DNA from: Hydra vulgaris
Taxonomy: Eukaryota; Cnidaria; Hydrozoa; Anthoathecata; Hydridae
Direction of reading: 5' to 3'
Assembly (NCBI RefSeq): GCF_038396675.1
Contig: NC_088930.1
Coordinates: forward strand, 33,984,501-34,048,500
Length of the DNA stretch: 64,000 nt
Shown here: one piece after another, positions 1-10,952 of the stretch
Numbering within the stretch: the stretch's first letter is position 1
Layout of the letters: each line of letters starts with the position of its first letter
The notes under the pieces: generated by a model
Told to the model about the DNA's origin: nothing
Seen by the model: the letters and a program-made list of their open reading frames with translations, nothing else
The model's database searches: none
Program-made: the position numbers and the translations under genes

Positions 1-1968
1 GAATATTAAAATCATCAAAAAGGAAACAACGTTTGTACGAAAAATTTCTTTAAAAAAAATCATTTGATAATGAATCCAATTATAAAAAATATAAAGGTAT
101 TTTTGAGCTAGTTATAAATCGTTCAAAAAAAATATATTATTCAAATCAATTACTTAAATTCAAAGGCGACACTCAGAAAACCTGGAATATCATTAAAGAA
201 TTAATTGGTAAAAAAAAGTTATCAACTACTTGTCTTCCAAAAACAATAAATTTTAATGGCGTTGATATATTTAATGAATCAAAAATTGCAAAAACATTTA
301 ATCAAGTTTTTGTTAATGTAGGATCAAATCTAGCCTTAAATCTAAAACTTGGTAAATTTAGCGTAGAGTCATATTTAACTGCTAACAATGCAATAATGAC
401 CAACAATAAACTGACTAAAAATGAGTTATTAATTGCTTTTCAAACATTAAAACTAAACAAAGGATTAGGAGTTGATGAAATAAGCAGTAATGTTGTAATA
501 AAATCTATGCATTATTTAATAACACCACTGTTGCATATTTTCAATCTTTCTTTAAAACAAGGAATATTTCCAGAAAGTTTTAAAACTGTAAGAGTTATAC
601 CAGTTCTCAAATCGGGTGATCCTTCTAATGTCTCTAATTATAGACCTATCTCCGTTCTTCCTTGCTTCTCTAAAATACTGGAACGAGTAATGTATAATAG
701 ACTATTCTCTTTTCTAGAAACAAATAATATTTTATACAACAAACAATTTGGGTTCAAAAAAGGTCATTCAACTGATCATGCTATTCTTAAACTTGTTCAT
801 GATATTTTTCGAGCCTTTGATAAAAAAGAGTATACATTAGGTATTTTTATAGACCTTAGCAAAGCCTTCGACACAGTTGACCACCATAACTTAATAAAAA
901 AACTAGTAAATTACGGAGTTAAGAATGCAAATATAGTTTGGTTTAAAAGCTACTTGTCTGATAGAAAGCAGTATGTTTCTTATGATGGTAGTAAAACTGA
1001 CAATAGGACAATCACTTGTGGAGTTCCTCAAGGATCCATTTTAGGACCGCTTTTGTTTTTAATTTACATTAACGACTTAAGCAGAGCTTCGAATATTTTA
1101 GACTCTGTTTTGTTTGCTGACGATACCAATTTATTTTATTCCCATAGTAACATAAAAACTCTATTTAAAACAGTCAACGAAGAACTGTTAAAAGTAACTG
1201 AATGGTTTAATACAAATAAATTGTCATTAAACTTAACCAAAACTAAGTATATTTTTTTTCATCGCTTTTATCAAAGAGACGAAATTCCTCTAAAGCTCCC
1301 AAATATTAGCATCGGGAATCAATTTATAAAAAGAGAACACTCAATGAAGTTTTGTTGGTGTTCTTCTTGACGAAAATATCACCTGGACAAACCACTTAAA
1401 ACTAATCGAAAATAAAATTTCTAAAAATATTGGCATACTTTATAAGGTAAAACCTTATCTAAATCAAACTTGCTTAAAATATATCTACTTTTCTTTTATT
1501 CATTGTTATCTCAATTATGCTAACATTGCTTGGTGCAGCACCAATAAAAAAAAACTAAACAAACTATTTAACAAACAAAAACATGCCATAAGAATAATAT
1601 CCAACGCAGACCGTCTCTCTCATTCACAACCACTATTTATTAATCTAAAAATCTTAAATGTTTACCAAATAAATATATATCATCATTTAATTTTTATGCA
1701 TAAATTCAATAACGATACGATGCCAAATATTTTTAAAATGCTATTTAAAAATATACAGCACAAATACCTTACTAGACATGCAAAAAATAATTATGTTCAA
1801 GCTAAAAATCACTTTGAAGCCACTAAGTTTTCCATCACAACTAGAGGCCCGCAACTATGGAGTAAAGTAATTAGAAATGACATCAAAACGCTTGCAAACA
1901 TAAATATTTTTAAATCAAAACTAAAAGAAATAATTTTAATTAATCAAAACATGAAGGACTTCTTCTAG
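1..1968 (+). pseudogene. CR1/L2-like LINE, reverse transcriptase (3' part)
   Basis: Decayed non-LTR retrotransposon ORF2 that runs in from the left window edge. Reading is in one frame from about 135 to 1350. It covers the RT fingers and palm (LNKGLGVDEIS, YRPISVLPCFSKILERV, FIDLSKAFDTVDH, GVPQGSILGPLLFLIYIND) and the catalytic FADD box at 1113-1124. A T4 run at 1350-1353 holds an extra base; the next frame then carries the coding past 1375 (GVLLDE, then thumb and C-terminal region) to the stop at 1966-1968. Upstream of 135 the frame is also broken at least twice. The endonuclease domain is not in the window. Motifs fit the CR1/L2/jockey group; I cannot assign the clade more finely. It is a dead copy by its frameshifts, though the RT core itself is intact. 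Confidence 0.9.
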
Positions 1969-2339
1969 AGCTATATTTATTTGTTGGCCTTTAAAATATT
2001 GTATAGTATATTTTCATTTTATTTGCAAAGGTTTAAAAACTTAGTTCACTAAAAAACTTATTTTTTATTTTTTATTTTCTTTTTATGAAAAACTAAAGGT
2101 CTTGCTATAGAAGTTTAAATTCTTTTCATTATATTTCCTAATTAAGAATTCTTAATCGCAATAATTAAAAACATTTATATATAGGTTCAAATATCATTTT
2201 TGTCTGTTTGTTTCTTTTTCATTTTTGCTTTGTGTTCAATTATATTTGAAAATAAGTTTTAGAATTTATTATCTCTATTTTTTGGTTTTTGTTTGTTTGT
2301 TTGTTTGTTTTTTGTTTTTGTCTTTGTTTGTTTTTTGTT

Positions 2340-2382
<43 letters not shown>

Positions 2383-2460
2383 TAAAATATGAAAAAAATA
2401 ATTAAAAAAAAAATACAAAAAAAATTTTTCTTTTTTTTTTCTTTCTTTTCTTTCTTTTTA
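1969..2460 (+). repeat. LINE 3' flank with low-complexity TTTG/T/A tract
   Basis: Non-coding sequence after the LINE stop. It contains a (TTTG)n-like stretch at about 2285-2340, a poly-T run to 2368 and a poly-A run to 2383. It is probably the LINE 3' UTR followed by a tail or an unrelated simple repeat. No clear target-site duplication was seen. Confidence 0.5.
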
Positions 2461-2614
2461 TATTTGATAACTTTTTTAATGACAAGATTTGATAGCTATA
2501 TTATTTACGGATTATTGGGAGCTTGGCGATAAGACTATTTTGTCTTCTTCTTGCCCCCGCCATGTGTATATTTTACCAATACGAGAGTTGTAATTATTTT
2601 TAACGGCAAACTTA

Positions 2615-2649
<35 letters not shown>

Positions 2650-2654
2650 CCAGC

Positions 2655-2909
2655 GTGTTGTCAAATAAACCTGGCTACAAAGAAAAAGTATATTTTGGCT
2701 TATGTGAAACTCCATTTAAATCGCGGTATGCTAATCACTTAAAATCTTTTAACATCAATAAATATGAAAATGATACCGAGTTGTCTAAAGAATTTTGGGA
2801 CATAAAACACAAAATGTTTACACCTCCAATTAATTGAAAAATTGTGAAACGTTGCAATCGTTATAACTCCTCGTCAAAAGTTTGCAATCTTTGTTTATAC
2901 GAAAACTAA
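2655..2909 (+). pseudogene. Penelope-like element, GIY-YIG C-terminal fragment
   Basis: A fragment of about 85 codons preceded by a poly-A run (2622-2648). It reads KVYFGLCETPFKSRYANH, then a TELSKEFWD block, and after one internal TGA (2835-2837, where Trp is usual) KIVKRCNRYN and KVCNLCLYE before a TAA at 2907-2909. The order YxGLxExxFKxRYxNH, TELSKxxW, CNLCLxEK is typical of the endonuclease domain that ends some Penelope-like retroelements. No reverse transcriptase is attached, so this is a truncated scrap. It belongs to a different GIY-YIG subtype from the Penelope copy at 35-37 kb. Confidence 0.75.
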
Positions 2910-2911
2910 AA

Positions 2912-3893
2912 CTAATAATTGCACTAAATCTAATAATTGACACAATTTGTCATGTGCTGTCTAATATTTATTTGAGCTATATGATGCTTCAAATAAGTTT
3001 TCATTGATTGCTCGTCCTCTTGCGTCCCTGTTCAGATTTTATACATGTTTTAATTTGATTACGATAGAGTGAATCTAGTTTCGTTTTATTGGTTCTACCC
3101 CATACTATATTACGGTAGTTTAGGTAACTTTGAGCTAAGCTATAGTAGATTTGTTTGAGATGTACCCAAAAATTTTGTAACAGTATCCCTACTTATTTCT
3201 CTATTTTCAATAAACAATTTCGAAAAAGAAAATTGAACTTCTATTTTTTTAAGGAAGGATGAAATAAAGAAAACTTCGTTTGACTTAAGTTAATGGAGAG
3301 TTTGATTGAGGTTGAATAGAGGTCTGATCAATAGACTTCTAGTTTCTAGTGATCCTGTTATTCATTACTGCGTAAATCAATATCGCACCGAACAAATCAT
3401 AAAGCATTTCCTTCATGTTTTGCATTGCTCATGTTTTATAATTACTTAAACAATCTTCAAACGATATTATTGTTCTATAAATTTTTTAAGTATTTTAAAA
3501 TTGGCAATGTTTTCTAGCACTTTTTTTGTTTTTTTATTCAAAAATTAAATTTTCCTTTGTAACTGGTAATCTTTTGTAATCTGGTAACTAAGCAATATAA
3601 ATATCATTAGCAACTAAATAAAAAAAAACTATCACTTTTTTAAGAAGCGCGATCTCATATTGGTACTCATACCAAATTTAGTGAATATAGAACATGCAAA
3701 ACAACTGCAAATAACAAAAATAGGTTCTAGCTAAGCAAAAGATATGGTATCCATAGCAACAAAATAAAAAAATTACACCTTCTTAAGAAGCGCAGATATC
3801 CTATAAGTACTCATGCTAATTTTAGTGAGTATAGCCCTAATATTAATTTAGTTATGAATTTTGTTTAATAAAAGTGAATTCTAGCCCATTGTG
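2912..3893 (+). mobile_element. Transib deletion derivative (orientation opposite to 54600 copy)
   Basis: Collinear, in reverse complement, with parts of the 54600-57959 element. 2912-3060 matches about 57420-57570, 3326-3480 matches the transposase C-terminal coding, and 3590-3893 matches the 54600-54950 end. The right terminus reads CATTGTG at 3887-3893, a CACAATG heptamer on the other strand, followed by the same subterminal sequence. The left terminus is missing and the middle of the transposase is deleted. It is a non-autonomous or dead relative. Confidence 0.8.
3326..3480 (+). pseudogene. Transib transposase C-terminal remnant
   Basis: About 150 bases are closely similar to the last 50 codons of the transposase at 55062-57060. 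They cover the segment that there reads INRLLVSSDPVISSLRK and DVLQLLKQSSNDIIVL. Single-base changes and a small deletion break the frame. It shows that the 2912-3893 element derives from a coding Transib copy and not from an unrelated MITE. Confidence 0.75.
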
Positions 3894-4709
3894 GTGGTTG
3901 CTATATTAGATATTCTATGTAATTAAAAAACGTTTAAAAGTCTTTCGTATTTTCTTCAACATGCCAACATAAACCGTGCGCTATAGTTAATTTATGCCAT
4001 TAAAGGTCGCCCACAAATTACGTCACGCAAGTTTGTAACCGTTCTAAACATCGTAACCCTTTAGTACCAAGTTTCGTATGATTCGTCACAAAAGCACTAA
4101 CCCCTGTCTTCCCCTATGGCGTAACGTTATTTTTTAAACGACTGCACATTTTTGAATAATTTTTATGCCGCAGGACTTGCCAAACGCAGCGTAGTTCAAT
4201 ACGTTCGTGATTTTACTGGTTTAAAGTTACGTAACTGTTGGCTGAACAATTTTTAATTAATAAACTTATGGAAGTTAATAAGGGTTTTTTAAAAACCATT
4301 TATATGCTGACTTAAAATTAAAAATACCTTGGAATAAACAGCTTTTACGACAAGCGCGACTACAGACGTCGGGTAAAAATAGGGACTCCTGAACTCATTA
4401 CTTCGACTTTGCATTCCTATTTATATCACAGTATGCGTTAATTAACAACCGAAAAACTTTAAATTTTTTTGAATGCGTAAGTTACAACCAACTTTTTTGA
4501 ATGCATAAGTCACAACCAATTCTATTTAACAAAAACCACTGGACTTTTTTTTTGATATTCTTTGCTTAATAGCATTAAGTAACACTAATCTACAAAACAA
4601 CAAATAAATTGGAACGCCGAACTGAAAAAAATTAATAATAGATTTTGATAAATAAGTTAATCTTAAGAAGTAACTTATTTTGACAATGACTTTAGTAAAT
4701 TTAATTAGC
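3894..4709. other. No gene recognised
   Basis: AT-rich DNA without a supported coding region. It includes a somewhat GC-richer patch at about 4000-4120 (CGCCCACAAATTACGTCACG) that has the look of a MITE terminus, but I did not find its partner. Confidence 0.4.
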
Positions 4710-5499
4710 TCTCTGTGAAGTTAAGGCGGTTTTTAAATTATTTAAATTCTTTAAATTGAAATTAGCATGATTTTGTCAATGTATTATGTCTAAACAAGAT
4801 CTTTAAACGTTAAGATTTTTTTACTTCAGGTTTTTAGAATGCTTAAAAAAACTATTCTCTTATTTATATAATATTCAAAACTTTTAATTCCACCCCTAAT
4901 AGTGAACCTAAAGAACACCATTTTTGAGTCTTTCGATTAATTTTGCTCAACAGCATTAGCTTAATTTTAGTTAAAATCTTTAAATAAAACTATAGATCCT
5001 GGTATTAATCTATTCTGGTACATATTAATTAAATATCGTTGTCAAAATACAATATTTCTATCAATTTTCAAATTTGAAAATTTCGACCAAGAAAGAGCTT
5101 ATTATTAAGAAAAACTGCCATTAACGATCATAACAGATCATATTATTAAACTATGACGTTCATTTCATCTAAACAATGTGTTTATTTAAAATCTTATTCA
5201 AATCAATTGTGAAAATTAGGAGATTAAAAAAAAAAAAAACTTCAGTCTTGGTTTTTTCACCTCGAATAATTTTGTTTTATGCTTAACATAAAATAAAAAT
5301 ATTTAATATTGTTAACATAAAAATATTTAATTTTTGCCGTATTACGGCAAAACGTAAAAAAAAATTTATTATTTTAAATTTTTTTTTCGTCTTGTCATTA
5401 TTCAGAGACCTAATTATTTTTGGAAGTATGTTGTGGTCAGCAAAATATCATATAGACGTTGTCATATTTTAAAATCGCCTTAACTTCAACGAGCTGTTG
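4710..5499. repeat. MITE-like element with ~22-bp inverted ends
   Basis: The left end (4718 onward, TGAAGTTAAGGCGGTTTT) is the inverse of the right end (AAAATCGCCTTAACTTCA, about 5471-5489). The subterminal block around 5430-5460 (TTGTGGTCAGCAAAATATCA) recurs near 29200, which supports a dispersed family. No coding potential inside. No target duplication could be fixed. The right end lies about 40 bp before the start codon of the dioxygenase gene. Confidence 0.55.
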
Positions 5500-5537
5500 T
5501 CATTAACAAAACTAGTCCGAAATTCAGCTTGTCAGAA

Positions 5538-7453
5538 ATGTGTGCTCAATGTGACTCAGTCATGATTAAGTTGTTTATGTTTTTAATCGCATTGAGCTCT
5601 CTAGCTGCGTACAGAGTTAAATCATGTTCTATTTCTCGAGTGTCTCCGTTTGTATTATCACAAAGTAAACTTTGTCACTGCAGACACAGTCCACAACAGT
5701 TAAAAAATACAATGGGAAAAATTCTTCACTGGGTAAAAGATGTTAACCAGATGGACATGAAAGATATTACACGGCTCAAAAACGATGTTAGCAAACACGG
5801 GGTTGTAGTAATTAAAAATCAACACCTTACTAGAAATCAACAAGAGGTATTTACGGCTAAGCTTGGCAAAATAATTATACTTCCATCTTCTTTTCAAGGT
5901 AAATGTTATTCATTTCTCTTTCATATAGAATGAGCAATATATTTTTATCATCAATTTAAACAATAATAGTCCTAAAATATTTTATAATGTTCCAGGTCAT
6001 GTTATTGTTAGTTCACTCTGTTATGAACACAGAAATATAACTTATTTACTAATTAGTTAATAACAATATATCAATTTTAAATTATTATGAAATATATATT
6101 TCAACTAGATGTTTTTTTGAGATTCTTTAGTTAATCTCAGCTACCTACTTTTGTATTAAAAACAGTTGTTTCAAAACTTAGTTAAGTTCAAAAATTAGGT
6201 AGGAAAGATTATTTACTAATTAGTTAACAACAAGTTTAATTTTTAATTAAGTTTTAATTGTATACAAAAAAATTATTTTAACTAGATGTTTGTTTGAGAT
6301 TCTTTACCCAATCTCGACCATTTGCTTTTTTTATAAAAACAGTTGTTTAAAAATTTGATAAAATTCAAAAATTAAGTAGGAGGAGAGGGGAGGCGAAGGG
6401 GAGAGGGAGGCGCTGATTGAATAATTTTTACTAAATCTAGCAGATCAATTAAACTTTAAGTTTACATATTTTCTTTCACTATTAAAAAGAAAATTCAAAC
6501 TGTTAAAAATTAGCTGAGAAAAAATCTTCTTTTTTTAAAAAGATATTGCATTAAGTGTTTACCGAGCTGCTTAACCTGCCTCAGCGGTGTATATTAAGTA
6601 GATGTGTGGGGTGAGTTGAGTAACAAACAAGCTAATACTTTTTATGACACTGCTTGTATCAAAAGCAGAGTCAAAAAAAAAGAGCTGTAGTTTATTTATA
6701 TCAAAAAATAGCTACAATGTAAATAAAATATATTTTTTTATATTATAGTTACCCTTACTCCGAAAGATGTAATATAGTATTTGTATCCGGCGTTTAATAT
6801 TTGTTTTTGTTTTTTTATATCTTTTAGGAAACAGCAGCTATTTGGGCCACCCTGCTATTGCGGTTGTTTCAAATTACTGGCAAAACGGCTCATGGAAAGG
6901 ACCTCAGCACAGCTTCGGGCAGTATTGGCACAAAGATGGAGACTATTTTCCTTATCCAAATAATTTTATATTTTCTATCCTTTATGGTGACGAAATATCA
7001 GATTTTTTAGAAGGAGGCGACACTGGCTTTATAGATGGTTGTTTAGCTGCAGAGAACGCGCCTCAATCAATTTTAGATGTTCTCAATAGCACTAAAATTA
7101 CTGTGAAGGTTAGTTTCATTGACGATTTTCGTAACGGATTAAAGGATCATTTAGCACAATATGCAACAGTTAAACATAATTTTATATCTAAACATCCTCT
7201 TAATAAACGAGATTGCGTTTTTATGTTTAAAGTTTCTAAAGAACAGGAATTGTTTTATACACAAGAAGAACTGCGTGCATTCGATGAAATGTGGAAGTAT
7301 TTGTTACAGGATAAGTTTTTTTATTTTCATAAGTGGAGCCAGTCAGACATTTTGATTTGGGATAATATGGCGGTTTTCCATAGGGCTATGCCAATTAATG
7401 ATAAAGGTGAAAAAAGAATTATGTACCGGACAATGGTCAGAATTGAAGTTTAA
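5538..7453 (+). CDS. TauD/TfdA-type Fe(II)/2-oxoglutarate dioxygenase, two exons
   Basis: Exon 1 is 5538-5898 and exon 2 is 6828-7453. The donor is CAAG|GTAAAT, the acceptor is TTTTAG|GAAAC, and the phase-1 junction joins SSFQ-G-NSSYLGHP. The product is 328 aa from ATG 5538, or 320 aa from ATG 5562. The later start begins MIKLFMFLIALSSLAAYRV, a likely signal peptide or membrane anchor. The TauD core follows: the Fe(II) facial-triad HxD in YWHKDGDY, the LEGGDTGFIDG turn typical of the family, the distal His in DNMAVFHRA, and the 2-oxoglutarate-binding Arg region MYRTMVR. These enzymes couple oxidative decarboxylation of 2-oxoglutarate to substrate hydroxylation; the substrate cannot be read from the sequence. 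The frame is open and spliced cleanly, so it is a live host gene. Neighbours are only transposons. Confidence 0.85.
6046..6385. repeat. Imperfect ~168-bp tandem duplication in the dioxygenase intron
   Basis: Two successive blocks begin TACTAATTAGTTAAYAACAA at 6046 and 6214 and continue in parallel (CAACTAGATGTTTKTTTGAG, AAAAACAGTTGTTT, AAAATTARGTAGG). The divergence is consistent with an old duplication within the intron. It does not touch the splice sites. Confidence 0.75.
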
Positions 7454-7506
7454 TCACAATTTGTCAATGAACCTCACGCTAATCAAAAATCTTCTTATTA
7501 AATTTA

Positions 7507-7512
7507 AATAAA
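7507..7512 (+). promoter_or_regulatory. Polyadenylation signal AATAAA
   Basis: The canonical hexamer lies about 54 bases after the dioxygenase stop codon, in an AT-rich 3' UTR. It is a plausible signal, but AATAAA is frequent by chance in this base composition. Confidence 0.5.
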
Positions 7513-7812
7513 TTTTTTTATGTTTTTAGTAACTTAGCATGTTTTTTGTTTAAAAAACTTGTTTCGCTTTTTATTATTATTATTTTTTTATCAATATTTC
7601 ATTTAAAAGTAGTTTTAAAAATAGTTTCCAATGCTTAAAATGAATTGATATTAATTTTAATGAGGTGTAACATGTTGATGTTGGCAGTATTTCATAAGTC
7701 ATTGTTGAATGGGTATCGGTATTGCATTTTTTGTTGTTGTTGTTGTATTAAGGAATAAAAGGAACTGCCACAAGAAAGAATAAAAACTATTAGCTAACTA
7801 GAATAATAAATT

Positions 7813-7890
7813 ATGATGGACACGCATAGTTTAATATGATGGACACGCATAATTTAATAATTATGATGGACACGCATAACTTAATAATTA
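7813..7890. repeat. Short tandem repeat, 3 copies of ATGATGGACACGCATA
   Basis: The 16-base core starts at 7813, 7836 and 7863, separated by variable AT spacers (periods 23 and 27). The core is identical in all three copies. Confidence 0.9.
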
Positions 7891-9545
7891 AAGTTACGTT
7901 TTGATAATTTTTGTATTCCTGGTTACTGAAAAATGCAAATTTTAAAATGTTCAAAATTCAAGTTAAAGCAAAAAGAAAAAAAAAATACATACTGATAGCA
8001 ACAAAAATTTCATCCAATTTGTATTCAATGTTTGAAGTCATCCAATTAATACTTAATTAAATCTTCAATTAAAATCTGTAAATAATTTTTTTAAAACGGT
8101 TTATTAAAGATTATTTAGATAAAAAAAAACAGAAATATTTTTGTATTGCTGATGATTAGATGATTATGATATTGCTGATGGCAAAACCATCTCAAAGTTT
8201 ATTTACATCAGAAAACTGCAAAACAATAATGAAAGTTTTTATTTTATTTGTATAAAGATTGTAATAAAGAAAAAAAAAAAAAATTTTTTTTTTGTTTAAA
8301 AGAAAAATGCTAGATTGAACCCAATCAAGCATTCATCATAAGGAATTAGATCTAGTTTATCAATTAAAATCATTTCCCATGGGAATGATTTTATTAGATT
8401 AACTAGATCTAATTCCCTACCATAACCCAACGCAAAACATTTATTGCTCAAGCTACGGCTTGTGCGATAAAGGATTATAGGAGTACGCTGCGGTGAATTT
8501 TAATTATGTCTATAATTCGTTTAGCCTGAATGTGCAAATGTTGTCCATTCACATTAGAATTATTCTTGAAAAATGTCAATGCTTTAGCAATCTATCTTGA
8601 GGTACCCTAAGACCGTTGAAAATTAAGCGGGTCCCTAATTTAAGGGAAAAAAAGTTTTTCAAAAGAATGTTATCGTGGTTTTCAAAGCCTAAAAATTCTA
8701 CGCCAACAGCATTTGTTTTTTTCCTACACGTCGACTAGAAAAATAAATGGGGAGGGGGGGGGGATAAATATACTGCTAGTGTAGGTCATATCCTTTGAGG
8801 GAGAATCATAACAAAAACTTTATAATTTTGCTTGCAATGTATAATTATTTTGTTTTATACTCTACCTAATTTCAGTGGTGCGCTGGCTTCAAAAGATTCA
8901 TGCATGATTTTTTTTAAAAAACTACTTTGGCGGGATTTTACCATATATGCTTGATTTGAAAGCTAATAACGCTTTGTATAACAATATGTTACTCAATAAC
9001 GTTTTGTAACGGCATGTAACTTTGAGTGAATTATTTTTGTTATAAAAAGAGTGAGTTTTTATTATTATTTCTTAAAAATGTAATAATGATAGGCTTCAAA
9101 CGAAGGTCGAATGTTTAAGAGAAAAATTAATCGATCATTTTTGAGGTAAAAAAAAAAAAATTTATCATCCAAATTTTAATTGATAAAACAATATTTTGTA
9201 TTGAAAAATATTTTTATAATGAGAAGTAACTGAACAATAGATAATCTAGGAATTAGAAATACTTTTATAATATTGATATTATAAATTATATATACCAAGT
9301 TTTATTTGATTTAAAAGTTTGCTTGATAACTTGTAAAACTAGAAATTCTTTAATTTTTGTTCCAAAAAACACGCGAGTTTCTATTTTAAATAAAACAAGA
9401 AAGTTGGTTACTTAATCATTAAAATGGTATTTGCGTTCATAAACATTTAAACGCGAGTCAAATTCTTTTTTTTTTTCTTTTCTAATTTAAATTATTCCTA
9501 TTTTTATGGGATAACTGAGAATTTTGAATAATTTCTTTTGCTTAA
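7891..9545. other. No gene recognised; AT-rich spacer
   Basis: No supported coding sequence. Contains the hairpin at 8342-8416 and a G-rich run at 8749-8763. Confidence 0.4.
8342..8416. repeat. 36-bp-arm palindrome
   Basis: The left arm GGAATTAGATCTAG... (8342-8377) is the inverse of the right arm ending CTAGATCTAATTCC (8381-8416), with a few mismatches, centred on CCCATGGG. It could form a long cruciform or hairpin. No flanking duplication is visible. Confidence 0.85.
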
Positions 9546-9559
9546 TTTTATATATTCTT

Positions 9560-9764
<205 letters not shown>

Positions 9765-9842
9765 CCGAAGTGGTTAGCTCGCAGCATTTCTGAAGTGCAT
9801 CGTAGTTCAAACTCTACCTTTAGCACCTTTTTTTTTTTTTTA
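9765..9842 (+). mobile_element. tRNA-like SINE head remnant
   Basis: Directly after the TAG array comes AAGTGGTTAGCTCGC, which resembles a pol III A box. Further on, GTAGTTCAAACTCTAC looks like a T-arm/B box with a 4-bp stem GTAG/CTAC. A poly-T run follows (9829-9842). It resembles the tRNA-derived head of a SINE whose 5' portion has been replaced by the TAG array. The fold is imperfect, so I do not call it a functional tRNA. Confidence 0.5.
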
Positions 9843-9887
9843 ATACAAAATAAAATTATTGAAGATCTATAGATTTATATACATAAC

Positions 9888-10448
9888 ATATCATCGCGTT
9901 GGTTTGACAAAGTTCTAACAACTTTATATATAAGGAGAATTTAAGAAAAAATCTTTTAGTTTTTTTTTTTTTTTTTTTTAATTTTATTTTAGGTGCCCCA
10001 AGAAGTCCTAACGGTCTTGTCACAGAGCACCGCGGAAGTGCATTTAATCAGGAAGTTCACGCCTCCTTCCTTACCGTGACGCGAAAATATGTCCAGAGCT
10101 CGTTTCGAACCTGAATCTCCTGCTTATAAAGCAAGCGTTCTACCACTGCGCCACGGCCGCACATTTTTCTGTTTTTAATGTTTAATTAAAATTATTTATA
10201 TTATTGTTTTTTTATTTGTTTATGTATTCTTATTTTTGTTGATGTATAAAAATATATAAATAAATAGAAAATATTTATATAGATATTTTTGTTAAGAGAA
10301 TATTAAAAAAGAAAATAAGATTTTTTTGCTATTCTCCTAATATAAAAAAAAACTTGTCAAAAATTTTTTAAATTTATATTAGGAGAATATTTAAAAAAAA
10401 TTATATTAGGAGGATATAAAAAGCTTTGTCAAACCAACGCAACGATAT
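9888..10448. mobile_element. MITE interrupted by a SINE
   Basis: Ends are inverted repeats. The left end is ATATCATCGCGTTGG then TTTGACAAAG; the right end, read on the - strand, is ATATCGTTGCGTTGG then TTTGACAAAG. Subterminal TAT(A)AGGAG motifs also recur inversely. Without the SINE insertion (9961-10160) the element would be about 360 bp. A TA-type target is possible but not proven. Confidence 0.7.
9961..10160 (-). mobile_element. tRNA-derived SINE
   Basis: Read on the - strand the head is GCGGCCGTGGCGCAGTGG, containing an A box (TGGCGCAGTGG). An anticodon-like arm with a seven-base TTTATAA loop follows, then the B box GGTTCGAAAC. The body of about 110 bp ends GGGGCACC, followed by an A-rich tail (poly-T at 9961-9979 on +). 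This is the classic tRNA-SINE structure. I cannot name the family. No target duplication was identified. Confidence 0.8.
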
Positions 10449-10952
10449 ATTGATACTATATATTATAACAAAAGAAAGAAACAGAATTTTCAAAAAAATC
10501 TTAAGAGCCGCTTTTAATAAGAATGAGGCAAAATTAGCAACATAAATTAGTTGGGATATTTGATTTTCTTCAAAATTTTAAAGATATCCCAGGGCGTTCA
10601 ATAACCCAAGTTCTGTACTTTTGAGCACCAAGTCACTCTCTAATCTAGCTAATCTAGGCTTATATTATAATGTTATAAGAACGTTTTTTTACTGTAAATA
10701 TAGTTGAACTTGATTAAAACTCAATATTAGTCTAAAAGTCATGTCTTAAAATCTCACCTGCTTTAAAAACGATAAATTTATGGTTTTTGAAAATGGTTTA
10801 TACACCTATATACTTTCAATAAATTAAAAAACTTCAATGGGTGGCTTAACCTAAATGAAAATATCTTTAATTTTAAAAAACTTTTTACAATAAAAATATA
10901 ACTATAAAAACTCAATGAAATTTATAAACGATTCAATAATAAAAATATTAGT
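10449..10952. other. No gene recognised
   Basis: AT-rich spacer between the MITE and the reverse-strand coding remnants. Nothing supported. Confidence 0.4.

Noticed and set aside
10090..10160. Functional tRNA gene on the - strand
   Set aside because: A and B boxes are present, but the acceptor stem does not close and the sequence continues into a SINE body with an A-rich tail.
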